Below are positions 1 to 7,542 of a stretch of 34,342 nt of DNA, in pieces. The position numbers were made by a program, and so were the translations under genes. The notes beneath the pieces are model-generated. The model was given only the letters and a program-made list of their open reading frames with translations, was not told where the DNA came from and made no database searches. Origin of the DNA: a bacterium (lineage in GTDB: Bacteria > Patescibacteriota > Minisyncoccia > Minisyncoccales > UBA1441); NCBI GenBank assembly GCA_029559515.1, contig JAKQBO010000014.1, positions 1 to 34,342 of the forward strand, in the 5' to 3' direction. How positions within the stretch are numbered: position 1 is the first letter of the stretch; every line of letters begins with the position of its first letter.

Positions 1-95
1 AAGGAAAAGTTAATGTATTTCTGACCAATAGAAAATTCATATTCTACTGTTTCATTGGGACTTAAAACTTTATTCCATATTTTCTCGTATTTCAT
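1..95 (-). CDS. Partial gene start, possible bacterial PH-domain membrane protein
   Basis: An open frame begins with ATG at 95 and runs off the window after 31 codons. The visible N-terminus starts MKYEKIWNKVL and continues SPNETVEYEFSIGQKY. A short N-terminal helix followed by an 'evveyefsig' strand resembles the start of bacterial PH-domain (YdbS-like) membrane proteins common in Patescibacteria, but only this fragment is visible, so the family call is tentative. It lies downstream of a terminator that closes the tRNA operon, so it is probably transcribed separately. No good Shine-Dalgarno sequence is seen. An AT-rich stretch between 96 and 191 could hold a promoter but has no clear -35/-10 pair. 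Confidence 0.5.
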   Translation of the reverse strand, partial: MKYEKIWNKVLSPNETVEYEFSIGQKYINFS

Positions 96-191
96 GATTC
101 TATTCTATCTGATCTTTTCATAGTATATATTTTATCACAAAAATTATTAATTTTATTCAGACAGTGACTAAGATAAAACCGCTAAATATAA

Positions 192-220
192 AAAAACCCG
201 AGAAAAATTCTCGAGTTTTT
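192..220 (-). terminator. Rho-independent terminator of the tRNA operon (bidirectional)
   Basis: A six-base-pair stem (199-204 with 208-213, loop AAA) is flanked by an A-run on one side and a T-run on the other. The A/T flanks extend the stem past one mismatch. Read on the minus strand, the hairpin is followed by GG and seven T residues, a classical intrinsic terminator. It lies just past the 3' end of tRNA-Asp and before the PH-like gene. Confidence 0.8.
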
Positions 221-253
221 AGGCATCTAGATCTGTCCAATAAAAAGTATTCC

Positions 254-330
254 TGGCGGGGACGATGGGACTCGAACCCACAACCTCATGCTCGACAAGC
301 ATGCGCTCTAACCAGTTGAGCTACGCCCCC
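254..330 (-). tRNA. tRNA-Asp (GTC)
   Basis: A full cloverleaf can be drawn on the minus strand. The acceptor GGGGGCG pairs with CGTCCCC (one G-U pair), the anticodon stem is CATGC/GCATG around loop TTGTCGA (anticodon GTC), and the T-loop is TTCGAGT. The discriminator is G, as expected for Asp, and CCA is encoded at 256-254. It is the last gene of a three-tRNA operon. Confidence 0.95.
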
Positions 331-343
331 ACAATCCATAACG

Positions 344-416
344 TAGCGGTGGCAGGATTCGAACCTGCGACACGTGGCTTATGATGCCACTGCTCTAACC
401 CCTGAGCTACACCGCC
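344..416 (-). tRNA. tRNA with CAT anticodon (elongator Met, or Ile with lysidine)
   Basis: The acceptor is GGCGGTG/CACCGCT with a G-U first pair. The anticodon stem GTGGC/GCCAC encloses loop ATCATAA (anticodon CAT), and the T-arm is a normal GCAGG/CCTGC with TTCGAAT. Discriminator A; CCA is not encoded. The D-loop contains GG. Elongator Met is preferred from overall similarity, but a CAT anticodon also fits tRNA-Ile2 whose C34 is modified to lysidine, and I cannot separate these by eye. It is the middle gene of the tRNA operon. Confidence 0.9.
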
Positions 417-427
417 CCTTAATCATG

Positions 428-498
428 TTGCGGGGGCCCGAATTGCACGGGCGTCTTCAGCTTATGGGACTGACGAGGTACTACTCCTCCACCCCGCT
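428..498 (-). tRNA. Initiator tRNA-fMet (CAT), atypical
   Basis: It aligns along its length with bacterial initiator tRNA: acceptor GCGGGG/CCCCGC with an unpaired first position (A1 against A72), D-stem GAGG/CCTC with the A11-U24 pair typical of bacterial initiators, T-stem GCCCG/CGGGC, and discriminator A. The anticodon loop is CCCATAA, anticodon CAT. Oddities: position 33 is C instead of U; the anticodon stem is TCAGT/GCTGA, so only the middle pair of the usual three G-C pairs remains; the D-loop is short (AGTAGTA) and lacks the GG pair; the T-loop is TGCAATT with G at position 55 where U/pseudouridine is near-universal. CCA is not encoded. It is the first gene of the operon. Confidence 0.85.
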
Positions 499-527
499 CG
501 TTATAGCACGGGAGTATTATAACGAGC
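496..527. repeat. 10-bp perfect inverted repeat over the tRNA operon promoter
   Basis: GCTCGTTATA (496-505) and TATAACGAGC (518-527) are perfect inverted copies separated by 12 nt. One arm overlaps the -10 box (516-521) and the other reaches the first three bases of the initiator tRNA. The predicted transcript starts inside the spacer, so the RNA would carry only one arm. This favours a DNA-level site such as an operator over an RNA hairpin. Inference only. Confidence 0.6.
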
Positions 528-544
528 TAAATAGATTAAGTCAA
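516..544 (-). promoter_or_regulatory. Promoter of the fMet-Met-Asp tRNA operon
   Basis: TTGACT (544-539) and TATAAT (521-516) are separated by exactly 17 nt on the minus strand, a near-consensus housekeeping promoter. The start would be near 509, about 11 nt before the initiator tRNA 5' end. The -35 box lies just past the stop codon of the upstream membrane-protein gene (550). Confidence 0.85.
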
Positions 545-549
545 GAAAA

Positions 550-1071
550 TTAGAAGTATTTTAGCTGCTCGAGGGCTCGATGATAAACTGCTAAGGCTTC
601 TTGAGCCTGAAGCTGAGTGAGCGGATGCTGCGGATTATCAACCAGGCTTTGCCAGAGGTGATGAGTGCCAATAAGCTGATCAAATTCAAATTCAGGCTCT
701 AGAATAATTCGACGAACCCTTGTTTCAAAATCACCTGTTCCGCTACCAGCCGCCTTTAACACCTTCTCAAAAAGCTGACCCGCCTCAATTACTGCCCTTT
801 TTTGGTCAGCCGATATTTCGCTTTTTAACAGTTTTTCTATCTCCGCCCACTCTTTTTCGTGGCGCTGGCTGGCAGAAAATTCTTCGCTGTATTCCCGCCA
901 AAAAATCATCTGGCGGCGGCGATTTTTAAAATAATTACCCCGCCGGCCAAAATAGAATATGCCAAAGATAAAATAGACAGTTAAAAAATAAAAAATAATT
1001 CTTAGCCAAAGCAGGTGGCTGTGCAGCTCCGGTGAAACCAGTGCGATAAAAAATTCACTAATGCCTTCCAT
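550..1071 (-). CDS. Hypothetical single-pass membrane protein
   Basis: 173 residues. One hydrophobic segment lies at about residues 21-42 (rich in I, F, Y, L), followed at once by a basic stretch (GRRGNYFKNRRRQ). This suggests the N-terminus is outside or in the membrane and the remainder cytoplasmic. The soluble part (about 50-173) is charged and probably alpha-helical, with no motif I recognise. It starts 1 nt after the gatA stop codon, so it is almost certainly translated from the same message as gatC-gatA. I do not recognise a family, and nothing visible links it to amidotransferase function. Confidence 0.75.
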   Translation of the reverse strand: MEGISEFFIALVSPELHSHLLWLRIIFYFLTVYFIFGIFYFGRRGNYFKNRRRQMIFWREYSEEFSASQRHEKEWAEIEKLLKSEISADQKRAVIEAGQLFEKVLKAAGSGTGDFETRVRRIILEPEFEFDQLIGTHHLWQSLVDNPQHPLTQLQAQEALAVYHRALEQLKYF

Positions 1072-1072
1072 A

Positions 1073-2494
1073 TTAAGACAACCACTCTAAATGACTGCCG
1101 ACCCGAAGCAGAAATTCCTCTGAAAAGTCCGGACCGATTAACTGCATTCCGACTGGAAGCTTACCCTCTCGCCCAACCGGAATTGAAACTGACGGCAGGC
1201 CGGTTAAGTTTGCAGAAACAGTCAGTAAATCCGATAAATACATCTCAACAGGATTATCAACCCGGTCACCAATCTTAAAAGGCAGCCCGGGTGTGGTCGG
1301 GGTAAGAATCAAGTCAACCTTCTGAAGAGCCTTGCCGAATTCAAGCTGAATAAGTTTCTTGGCTTTGTGAGCTTTCTGATAATAAGCATCATAATGGCCA
1401 GCCGATAAAATGTAGGCCCCCAGCATAATCCTCCGTTTCACTTCAAGCCCAAAACCCCGGCTCCGGGTCTGGGCATATGTTTCCTTCAAAGACTCGGCTA
1501 ATTCAGCCTGACCGTATCTTAACCCGTCATAGCGGGCTAAATTAGCACTGGCTTCAGCCGGAGCAATAACATAATAGATCGGCAAGGAATACTCCAGCCC
1601 CGAAAGATCAATCGAAACGGTTTTTGCGCCCAGATCTTTGAGATGGTCAATTGTCCGCTTCATCCACTTAATCATCTCAGAAGAAATGCCTTCGCCAAAA
1701 CACTGCTGAGGAATACCTACTCTTAATTTTGACATCTCGCGTCCCTGGCTAAAGCGGCCTTCGCGCGAAGTGGTATCCATCGGATCCCGGCCACGAATGG
1801 CCCGGAAGATAAGGCAGCTGTCTTCACTTGTTTTAGTCAAAGAACCAATCTGGTCCAAGGAAGAAGCAAAAGCCATCAGACCATATCGAGAAACAGCCCC
1901 GTAAGTCGGCTTGAGGCCAACCAGACCACAAAAAGCGGCCGGTTGGCGAATGGAGCCCCCGGTATCGCTACCTAACGCCGCCAAAGATTCGCCGGCGGCT
2001 ACCGCAGCCGCTGAGCCGCCGGAGGAGCCTCCGGGCACCCGTTCGGGATCGTGAGGATTCCGAGTCACCTGAAAAGCTGAGTTTTCAGTTGAGGAGCCCA
2101 TCGCAAACTCATCGAGATTAGTTTTGCCGATAAAAACCGACCCCTGATCCCGTAACTTTTTTATCACTGTCGCATCATAAGCTGCAGAATAGCTCTTCAG
2201 AATATTGGCCGCCGATGAACAACGATGGCCGTGGATAAGAATATTGTCCTTAACAGCCAAAGGAATACCAGCCAGAGCTGGAAGCTCTTTGCGATTGGCT
2301 AAAGCCTGATCAACTAGATCAGCCTGTGATAAGGCGCTGTCTTGGAAAACGCTTAAAAAAGCACCTATTTCTTTGTCTTTTTGCCTAATATTATTTAAAC
2401 AAGACTGGGTTAATTCACGAGAAGAAAAATCTCCGGCCCGCAAGCCCCGGGCCGCTTCAACTATTGTTAACTCGCTTAAATCTCTGTTAGCCAT
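1073..2494 (-). CDS. gatA: Aspartyl/glutamyl-tRNA amidotransferase subunit A
   Basis: Amidase-signature subunit of the GatCAB complex, which converts Glu-tRNA(Gln) (and/or Asp-tRNA(Asn)) to the amide form in the cytoplasm. The amidase signature is plain: the catalytic lysine in AVKDNI, and the glycine/serine-rich PGGSSGGSAAAVA followed by GSDTGGSIRQPA, supplying the Ser-cisSer-Lys triad. The region GLVGLKPTYGAVSRYGL is a GatA hallmark. I chose the ATG at 2494 (473 residues) over an upstream TTG at 2512, because it overlaps the gatC stop as ATGGCTAA, a coupling geometry repeated in this window. gatC is immediately upstream; gatB is not in the window. A tRNA-Gln gene at 17307 fits use of this pathway. 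Confidence 0.96.
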   Translation of the reverse strand: MANRDLSELTIVEAARGLRAGDFSSRELTQSCLNNIRQKDKEIGAFLSVFQDSALSQADLVDQALANRKELPALAGIPLAVKDNILIHGHRCSSAANILKSYSAAYDATVIKKLRDQGSVFIGKTNLDEFAMGSSTENSAFQVTRNPHDPERVPGGSSGGSAAAVAAGESLAALGSDTGGSIRQPAAFCGLVGLKPTYGAVSRYGLMAFASSLDQIGSLTKTSEDSCLIFRAIRGRDPMDTTSREGRFSQGREMSKLRVGIPQQCFGEGISSEMIKWMKRTIDHLKDLGAKTVSIDLSGLEYSLPIYYVIAPAEASANLARYDGLRYGQAELAESLKETYAQTRSRGFGLEVKRRIMLGAYILSAGHYDAYYQKAHKAKKLIQLEFGKALQKVDLILTPTTPGLPFKIGDRVDNPVEMYLSDLLTVSANLTGLPSVSIPVGREGKLPVGMQLIGPDFSEEFLLRVGSHLEWLS

Positions 2495-2777
2495 TTTGTT
2501 CTTCAAAGACAAAGGGAACTTTCAAAAAACGCCCCTCTTTCCGGGGAAAAGCCGCGATCAGTTCTCCAACCCGGTCAAACCGAACTGGCCGGTCTTCTCT
2601 TAGTTTGACCCGGGGCCGATCGTCTTCGATTGAAATATTATCTACGCTCAGCTCTTTTAAGCGATCAACATAATCCAAAATCTGAGCTCCGTCTTTGCTT
2701 AAACGCTCCACCTCTGACGGAGTTAGACGCAGATGAACCAGCGGAGCTAGTTGTTTAATTTCTGAAAATTCAATCAT
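2487..2777 (-). CDS. gatC: Aspartyl/glutamyl-tRNA amidotransferase subunit C
   Basis: 96 residues, the usual GatC length. GatC wraps around GatA and GatB and stabilises the complex. The N-terminal EIKQLAPLVHLRLTPSEVERL is the typical 'va.LArL.lseeE' opening of the family. The segment DYVDRLKELSVDNI matches the conserved middle, and the C-terminal DRPVRF..VGELIAAFPRKEGRFLKVPFVFE matches the usual end (consensus 'aP...dgyf.VP.v'). Its ATG overlaps the upstream transglycosylase stop by 4 nt (ATGA), and its stop overlaps gatA by 8 nt, so it is translationally coupled at both ends. Confidence 0.95.
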   Translation of the reverse strand: MIEFSEIKQLAPLVHLRLTPSEVERLSKDGAQILDYVDRLKELSVDNISIEDDRPRVKLREDRPVRFDRVGELIAAFPRKEGRFLKVPFVFEEQNG

Positions 2778-4228
2778 CGGCCTTCCGCTTGCTGAACGCT
2801 AATAATACGCTGTTCCCATTTGGCGGCGCGATCAAGAACGCTGCGGGCATACGCCGAACCGATATCAACGCCATAATAACGGCTAGCGGCATTAAGATGC
2901 CCCCGCGTCGTACCGTCCGCTCCCTCATCTTTTAAATAGAGCGCGGCGGCTAAAAAGGCGTGCTGTGGCTGCCAGGGATCAGCTGTGGCAATACCCAATA
3001 TCTGCTCCACCCGGTAGCGATAGATAAGCCAAGTCGAAGGAATAAATTGGGCCGGACCGATTGCCCCGCCCCAGCCCCAAGGGACCCCGTTGCGATAAGC
3101 AGGAATCCAGCAAGAGACCGGCGTCTGGCGCCAATCACGGCCCAGCTGTTCAGTGATAGCCACAAAATCAACGGTGTTGGCATTCCGTTCCCAAGAACGG
3201 GCTTTTGGATTCATTACTCGCTGAGCCGGTTTTCCGCTTTGGATAAACACACCTGAGCCGTCATTAATATTTCGCAAATAACAACCGCCGACATTCCGGC
3301 CTAAAGCTGATTCTTGCTCGATAATGGCCAGCAAGAAAGACGGACTGATGCCGGTAAGATCGGCCACGACTAGAGCCAGCTTAACCGCCTCGTATTCCGT
3401 AATCTCCTGGGCTGAATCAATCATCCGAAATAGGCGTCCCTTCAATTCGCTGACCACTGCCTGGGCTTGTTTTTTAATCTCAGCTAGCTGCTGCTGATAA
3501 AGTTCCTCTTCTCCTTTGGTCCGAGTCAGTAGAACATCCTTCTGTTGCCGAGCAGACTGAAGATTTTCTTTTTGAATTGACTGAACATAAATTTCTGTTT
3601 CGATTGATTCTTTTTCCTGGGCCATCTTTTCACGCTGGGCAACTAAATAAATCTCTAAATCTATGGCCTCCTGAAGCAGCGCCTCGGCCCGAGCATTCAG
3701 GTTATCCATTACCGATAAATCACCGAAAATATCTGACAGAGGCTGGCCGCTTAAAATAATCTCAACTGGCGAACGCCGGCTCTGCTCATAAGCCAGCTGT
3801 AAAATTTCAGCCAAAGCCTCTCGGTAGTCAGCAATCTGCCTTTGGGCCGCCTCGATCGAATCCTGGGTGCGCTGTAGCTGAATCTGAAGATCCTTAACCG
3901 CCAAATTACTGCGGCGAATATCTGTTTCCAACCGACCAATTCTATTCTGCAAAGAGGCCAGCTCGCTTTGAAGCGTCTGCCTTCTATCCTGGGTCTCCTT
4001 AAGAATTTCTACCCCCTCGGCCTCCTTCTGGCGATAATACTCTTCATAATAAGCCAAACAGCGCCGAACTAGATCTTCGTAGTCCGACTGACTCAGTCTC
4101 TTCTCTTCAGCATCAAGGTTAGTCTCCTGACAAATCTCGGCCAGGTTCTGACCATAAATCGGCCGGATAAAACCAACTGTTAAGCCAATCAGCAGGAAGC
4201 CAACTAAGAATTTGGAGCCAGCTGACAT
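2774..4228 (-). CDS. Exported coiled-coil lytic murein transglycosylase
   Basis: 484 residues in three parts. Residues about 6-26 form an N-terminal membrane/signal segment (FLVGFLLIGLTVGF). Residues about 60-265 are a long heptad-rich coiled coil with SRRSPVEIILSGQPLSDIFGDL in the middle, the layout of EnvC/PcsB/CwlO N-terminal domains. Residues about 280-470 are a lysozyme-like transglycosylase domain: catalytic glutamate E306 in IIEQESALG, then the MltB-type motif GGAIGPAQFIPSTW (387-400), and later AALYL and NAASRYYG. The family cleaves the MurNAc-GlcNAc bond of peptidoglycan. EnvC/PcsB-type coiled coils are the parts that bind FtsEX, and ftsEX is in this window, so an FtsX-controlled division role is a reasonable inference. 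It sits between rplY and gatC in a tight operon. Confidence 0.85.
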   Translation of the reverse strand: MSAGSKFLVGFLLIGLTVGFIRPIYGQNLAEICQETNLDAEEKRLSQSDYEDLVRRCLAYYEEYYRQKEAEGVEILKETQDRRQTLQSELASLQNRIGRLETDIRRSNLAVKDLQIQLQRTQDSIEAAQRQIADYREALAEILQLAYEQSRRSPVEIILSGQPLSDIFGDLSVMDNLNARAEALLQEAIDLEIYLVAQREKMAQEKESIETEIYVQSIQKENLQSARQQKDVLLTRTKGEEELYQQQLAEIKKQAQAVVSELKGRLFRMIDSAQEITEYEAVKLALVVADLTGISPSFLLAIIEQESALGRNVGGCYLRNINDGSGVFIQSGKPAQRVMNPKARSWERNANTVDFVAITEQLGRDWRQTPVSCWIPAYRNGVPWGWGGAIGPAQFIPSTWLIYRYRVEQILGIATADPWQPQHAFLAAALYLKDEGADGTTRGHLNAASRYYGVDIGSAYARSVLDRAAKWEQRIISVQQAEGR

Positions 4229-4233
4229 AACAA

Positions 4234-4893
4234 TTATTTTTCTTTTGCCTCTTCTGCCGCTTCCTCCTTCTCGCCCTCTTCTTTCTCGACCGGCGTCACT
4301 TCTTCGTCAACTGATTTCTCTAACTCTTCTTCGACCGCCTCAGCCGGCAGGGCCATAGCAACAATACTCTCCGGATCAGCCAGTAGTTCGATTTGAGCAT
4401 TAACTGAAAGATCTTTAACTAAAATTCTATCGTGAGGCTCTTTCAAGGCGCCTAGATCGACTTTAATCTCATGGGGCAGGTGGATGGCCAAACCCTTAAC
4501 TTCAATCTCATTCATTTCCTTAATGACTGTTCCGCCAAAGTCGTGAACTGCCGGAGACTCGCCTTCAAAAACAATAGGTATCGACGCTTCAATCTTCTTC
4601 TTTTCTGAAGGATGGTAGAAATCAGCGTGAATAATCTGGCCGCTAACTGGATGGCGCTGAACTTCCTGAATCAAAACAGGAAAACCTTTCTCTTGATCGC
4701 CTTCTTTAACCACAACTGAAACGAGCGTGCTTTCTCCCGCTTCTTGATAAATTTTTTGAAAATCTTTAAGGTTAACCTTAATCGGCTGATTTTCCGTTTG
4801 AAAACCATAAACCACCGCTGGCACCCAGCCAGACTGACGCAGTTCTGCTGACGACTCGGTCAACTCTCTTTTTTCAGCTTCTATTTTTAACAT
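4234..4893 (-). CDS. rplY: Ribosomal protein bL25 (long, CTC/TL5 type)
   Basis: 219 residues. An N-terminal 5S rRNA-binding L25 domain (about 1-92; LKIEAEKRELTESSAELRQSGWVPAVVYG, then a strand set ending HPVSGQIIHADFY) is followed by the TL5-type beta domain (about 95-185; 'IPIVFEGESPAV...GG', 'EVKGLAIHLPHEIKVDLG', 'DRILVKDL'). The last 35 residues are an acidic Glu/Lys tail (EEEL..EEVTPVEKEEGEKEEAAEE), common in long L25 proteins. It is the first gene of rplY-transglycosylase-gatC-gatA-membrane protein. A good promoter is centred just upstream, and its -10 box is so close to the ATG that little or no 5' leader is expected; no Shine-Dalgarno sequence is visible. Confidence 0.95.
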   Translation of the reverse strand: MLKIEAEKRELTESSAELRQSGWVPAVVYGFQTENQPIKVNLKDFQKIYQEAGESTLVSVVVKEGDQEKGFPVLIQEVQRHPVSGQIIHADFYHPSEKKKIEASIPIVFEGESPAVHDFGGTVIKEMNEIEVKGLAIHLPHEIKVDLGALKEPHDRILVKDLSVNAQIELLADPESIVAMALPAEAVEEELEKSVDEEVTPVEKEEGEKEEAAEEAKEK

Positions 4894-4901
4894 ACCCTGT
4901 T

Positions 4902-4930
4902 ATTCTAACCGAAACACTCCTATTCTTCAA
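4902..4930 (-). promoter_or_regulatory. Promoter of rplY operon (predicted leaderless)
   Basis: TTGAAG (4930-4925) and TAGAAT (4907-4902) with a 17-nt spacer on the minus strand. Only 8 nt separate the -10 box from the rplY ATG, so transcription would start 1-2 nt before the start codon. The -35 box lies inside the end of the ferredoxin gene. Confidence 0.6.
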
Positions 4931-5135
4931 GCTTGATCGCGCCGGCCGGACAGTTTTCGACCGCAATCGCTAGGCCGACTTGGTCGGGATAGCTCCCGGC
5001 TTCCCAATCGTCTTCAATCTGAGCCGGATTATTCAGTCGGGCCTGGCCGTCTTGGCCCCAGCTCCAAACAGCCGGACACGCCGAAACACACAAGCCGCAG
5101 CCGATACATTTTTTAAAACTATAGACAATCTTCAT
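4920..5135 (-). CDS. Small [4Fe-4S] ferredoxin
   Basis: 71 residues. Cluster ligands C10, C13, C16 (CIGCGLC) and the distant C62 (ENCPAGAI) give one [4Fe-4S] site of the type found in thermophile and clostridial single-cluster ferredoxins. C20 (SACP) lies where those proteins often have a disulfide cysteine, but its usual partner is absent, so C20 is unpaired. The middle is acidic (IEDDWEAGSYPDQ), as expected for an electron carrier. The ATG overlaps the ppsA stop by 4 nt. Placement after PEP synthase and ADP-forming acetyl-CoA synthetase suggests a carrier for pyruvate or 2-oxoacid oxidation, but no such oxidoreductase is in the window. Confidence 0.92.
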   Translation of the reverse strand: MKIVYSFKKCIGCGLCVSACPAVWSWGQDGQARLNNPAQIEDDWEAGSYPDQVGLAIAVENCPAGAIKLEE

Positions 5136-7540
5136 AAATAATTATGTTGAGTAAATCCATTTTCAGCCAAGAGTAAAATAGTCGGAATCACCGCGCCCGG
5201 AGCAACCGATAAGACATCAACATGATTTTCAGCTAAAAACAGCGCAACTTCTGGAAAATGAGCTGGCGCTTCGCCGCAAACGCTAACTGTTTTTCGGGTG
5301 GCTCGAGCCCAGTCAATCGCCTCCCTAATAATTTGCTTAACGGCCAAATGGCGCTCATCGCCGATGTTTTGGACCAGCTCGTTATCCCGGTCAAGGCCTA
5401 AAACCAACTGGGTTAAGTCGTTCGAGCCGATACTAAAACCATCAAAGATATCCAAAAAGTGGTCGGCTAAAATAATATTGGCAGGCAGTTCAGCCATAAC
5501 ATAAACGGCTAGCTGATTGGCGCCTTTCTTCAAGCCAAATTCGGCCATTAAAGACAAAACTCTCTGCCCCTCTTCGGGCGTCCGACAGAAAGGCACCATG
5601 ACCGCCAAATTAGTCAGGCCCCATTCTTCTCTAACCCGCTTAATGGCCTGGCACTCCAGCTCGAAAACCGGACGGAAAAGAGGATGGTAATAACGAGAGG
5701 CTCCCCGCCAACCCAGCATTGGGTTGCTTTCTTCCGGCTCAAATAAGTGGCCGCCAATCAGCTGGCGATATTCGTTAGTCTTCAGGTCGGAAAAGCGCAC
5801 CGTCACCTGGCGCGGCCAAAAAGCAGCCGCAATGACGCCTAAATGCTGGCTCATTTTATCAACAAAATATTCTCTTTTGTCGTGGTAGCCGGAAGTCAGT
5901 CTCTCGATTTCATTCTTGAGCGGACCCGGCTCGAGCTGTGAAAATAAATACAGGGCCTTGGGATGAACCTTGATCTCGTTAAGAATAATAAACTCCTCCC
6001 GGACTAGACCAACTCCGCTGATTGGCAGAGCTGACAAACGAAAGGCCTCATCGGACCGGCTTAAATTAACAGCCACTCTCGGCTCGACCGCCGGAAGTTT
6101 GTTAATCTCGTGCTCCTCAACTTTAAAAGGCAACCGACCCCGATAAACGCGCCCCTCTAAACCCTGGCTATTGTCAACCGTCACCCACTCTCCCGACCGA
6201 AGCTTCTGTGTTGCCGCTCCAGCGCCAATTACGGCCGGCACTCCGTACTCCCGACTAATAATAGCAGCGTGGCTAGTCCGCGATCCCTGGTCGGTAATTA
6301 CTGCTCCGGCCCGACTAATAACGCTAACCCACTTAAAGTCAGTCATTGGCGTAACCAAGATATCGCCTTGCTGTACTTTTGCTAAGTCAAGATCCTGCTT
6401 AATAAAGCGAATCGGCCCGGTTACTATCCCTTGTCCGATAGCAGTCGCTTTCAGCAAAGGATCCTGATCAGTTTCTAAATGGTAGCTTCGATAAACCTTC
6501 GGCTTGCGCCCCCGGTGAACGCTCTCCGGAGTAGTCTGGACAATAAAAAGCTGGCCGCTGCGACCGTCTTTAGCCCACTCGATCTCTTGAGGTGAATAAC
6601 GACCGTTAATTTCAGAATAATAGTCTTCAATAGCCGAGCTCCACTGGGCCAACAAAATAACATCTCTGTCGCTTAAAGAAAACTTAGCTTGCTCGGCCGG
6701 CGGGACTTCAACTATTTTAACTCCCCGGCGCCCGTAAACCCCTTTGCTTTTCTTAGCGCCGAGTCTTTTTTTAATAATCGCTTGGTATCCGCGAGCCAGC
6801 GAGGTTTTAAAAACATAAAATTCATCCGGATCAGTCCGGCCGTCGACTACAATCTCCCCTAGCCCGTAAGCCGAACTGATAACAATTATCTTATCGTGCC
6901 CGCTCTCGGGCTCGACCGTCAGAGCCACTCCCGAAGAAGCTAAATCGGAACGAACCATTTTCTGAACTCCGACCGAGAGAGCAACATCAAAAAGAGATAA
7001 ATTGCGCTCCATTCGATAAACAATGGCGTGGTCATTGAACAACGAAGCAAAACATTTTTTAATCGACTGAAGCAGCTTCACCTCCTGGTTGATCCCCAAG
7101 AAAGTTTCTTGTTGGCCGGGGAAAGAGCTGGCTATAGTTTGAGCGGCCGCCACTGAAGAACGGACAGCGACATCGGTATTAGTCTGGTTAGATTCTCGAG
7201 ATAGACGACGGTAAGCCTGGATTACTTCTTCTCTCAAATCCCGGGGCCACTTGGTTCTTAATACCATTCGCCGGGCCCGGGCCGCTGCTTGCCGCCGCTG
7301 CTTTAAATCATTTAGGTCGACGCGGGCAAAAATCTTTTCTAATGAATCTTTGATTCGGGCTTTTTCCAAGAATCGATAATAGGCGGTGGCTGTTAAGACA
7401 AAAGCATTGGGGACTCGTATCCCCTGCTTTTCCAGCGCACTATAAATCTCTCCCAAAGCAGCATTCTTGCCTCCGACCAGTTTGATGTCGCTTTGATCAA
7501 TTTCTTCCAGCCAGAGAATGTTTTTATCGCTTTTGGGCAT
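5132..7540 (-). CDS. ppsA: Phosphoenolpyruvate synthase
   Basis: 802 residues, normal for PEP synthase (ATP + pyruvate + water to PEP + AMP + phosphate). The N-terminal ATP-binding domain (about 10-340) starts LVGGKNAALGEI and contains SSFPGQQETFLGI. The central phosphohistidine domain has catalytic H424 in GSRTSHAAIISREYGVPAVIGA. The C-terminal PEP/pyruvate barrel contains MLGWRGASRYY, SIGSNDLTQLVLGLDRDNE and the catalytic cysteine region VCGEAPAHFP. One deviation: the usual QTRPET motif closing the ATP domain reads QTTPES. The gene starts 2 nt after acdA with no visible Shine-Dalgarno sequence and overlaps the ferredoxin, so it is probably translated by re-initiation. It may work in gluconeogenesis or in reverse. 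Confidence 0.96.
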   Translation of the reverse strand: MPKSDKNILWLEEIDQSDIKLVGGKNAALGEIYSALEKQGIRVPNAFVLTATAYYRFLEKARIKDSLEKIFARVDLNDLKQRRQAAARARRMVLRTKWPRDLREEVIQAYRRLSRESNQTNTDVAVRSSVAAAQTIASSFPGQQETFLGINQEVKLLQSIKKCFASLFNDHAIVYRMERNLSLFDVALSVGVQKMVRSDLASSGVALTVEPESGHDKIIVISSAYGLGEIVVDGRTDPDEFYVFKTSLARGYQAIIKKRLGAKKSKGVYGRRGVKIVEVPPAEQAKFSLSDRDVILLAQWSSAIEDYYSEINGRYSPQEIEWAKDGRSGQLFIVQTTPESVHRGRKPKVYRSYHLETDQDPLLKATAIGQGIVTGPIRFIKQDLDLAKVQQGDILVTPMTDFKWVSVISRAGAVITDQGSRTSHAAIISREYGVPAVIGAGAATQKLRSGEWVTVDNSQGLEGRVYRGRLPFKVEEHEINKLPAVEPRVAVNLSRSDEAFRLSALPISGVGLVREEFIILNEIKVHPKALYLFSQLEPGPLKNEIERLTSGYHDKREYFVDKMSQHLGVIAAAFWPRQVTVRFSDLKTNEYRQLIGGHLFEPEESNPMLGWRGASRYYHPLFRPVFELECQAIKRVREEWGLTNLAVMVPFCRTPEEGQRVLSLMAEFGLKKGANQLAVYVMAELPANIILADHFLDIFDGFSIGSNDLTQLVLGLDRDNELVQNIGDERHLAVKQIIREAIDWARATRKTVSVCGEAPAHFPEVALFLAENHVDVLSVAPGAVIPTILLLAENGFTQHNYL

Positions 7541-7542
7541 AA

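Noticed and set aside
720-929. Open frames on the plus strand across many genes (for example here, 2960-3256, 6171-6467, 26491-26811)
   Set aside because: Each lies wholly opposite a well-supported minus-strand gene, is rich in Pro/Ser/Arg from reversed codons, has no ribosome-binding site and matches no family I know.
5132-7540. Pyruvate phosphate dikinase instead of PEP synthase
   Set aside because: Length (802), the ATP-domain motif and absence of the dikinase-specific insertions fit PEP synthase; the QTTPES variation does not change this.
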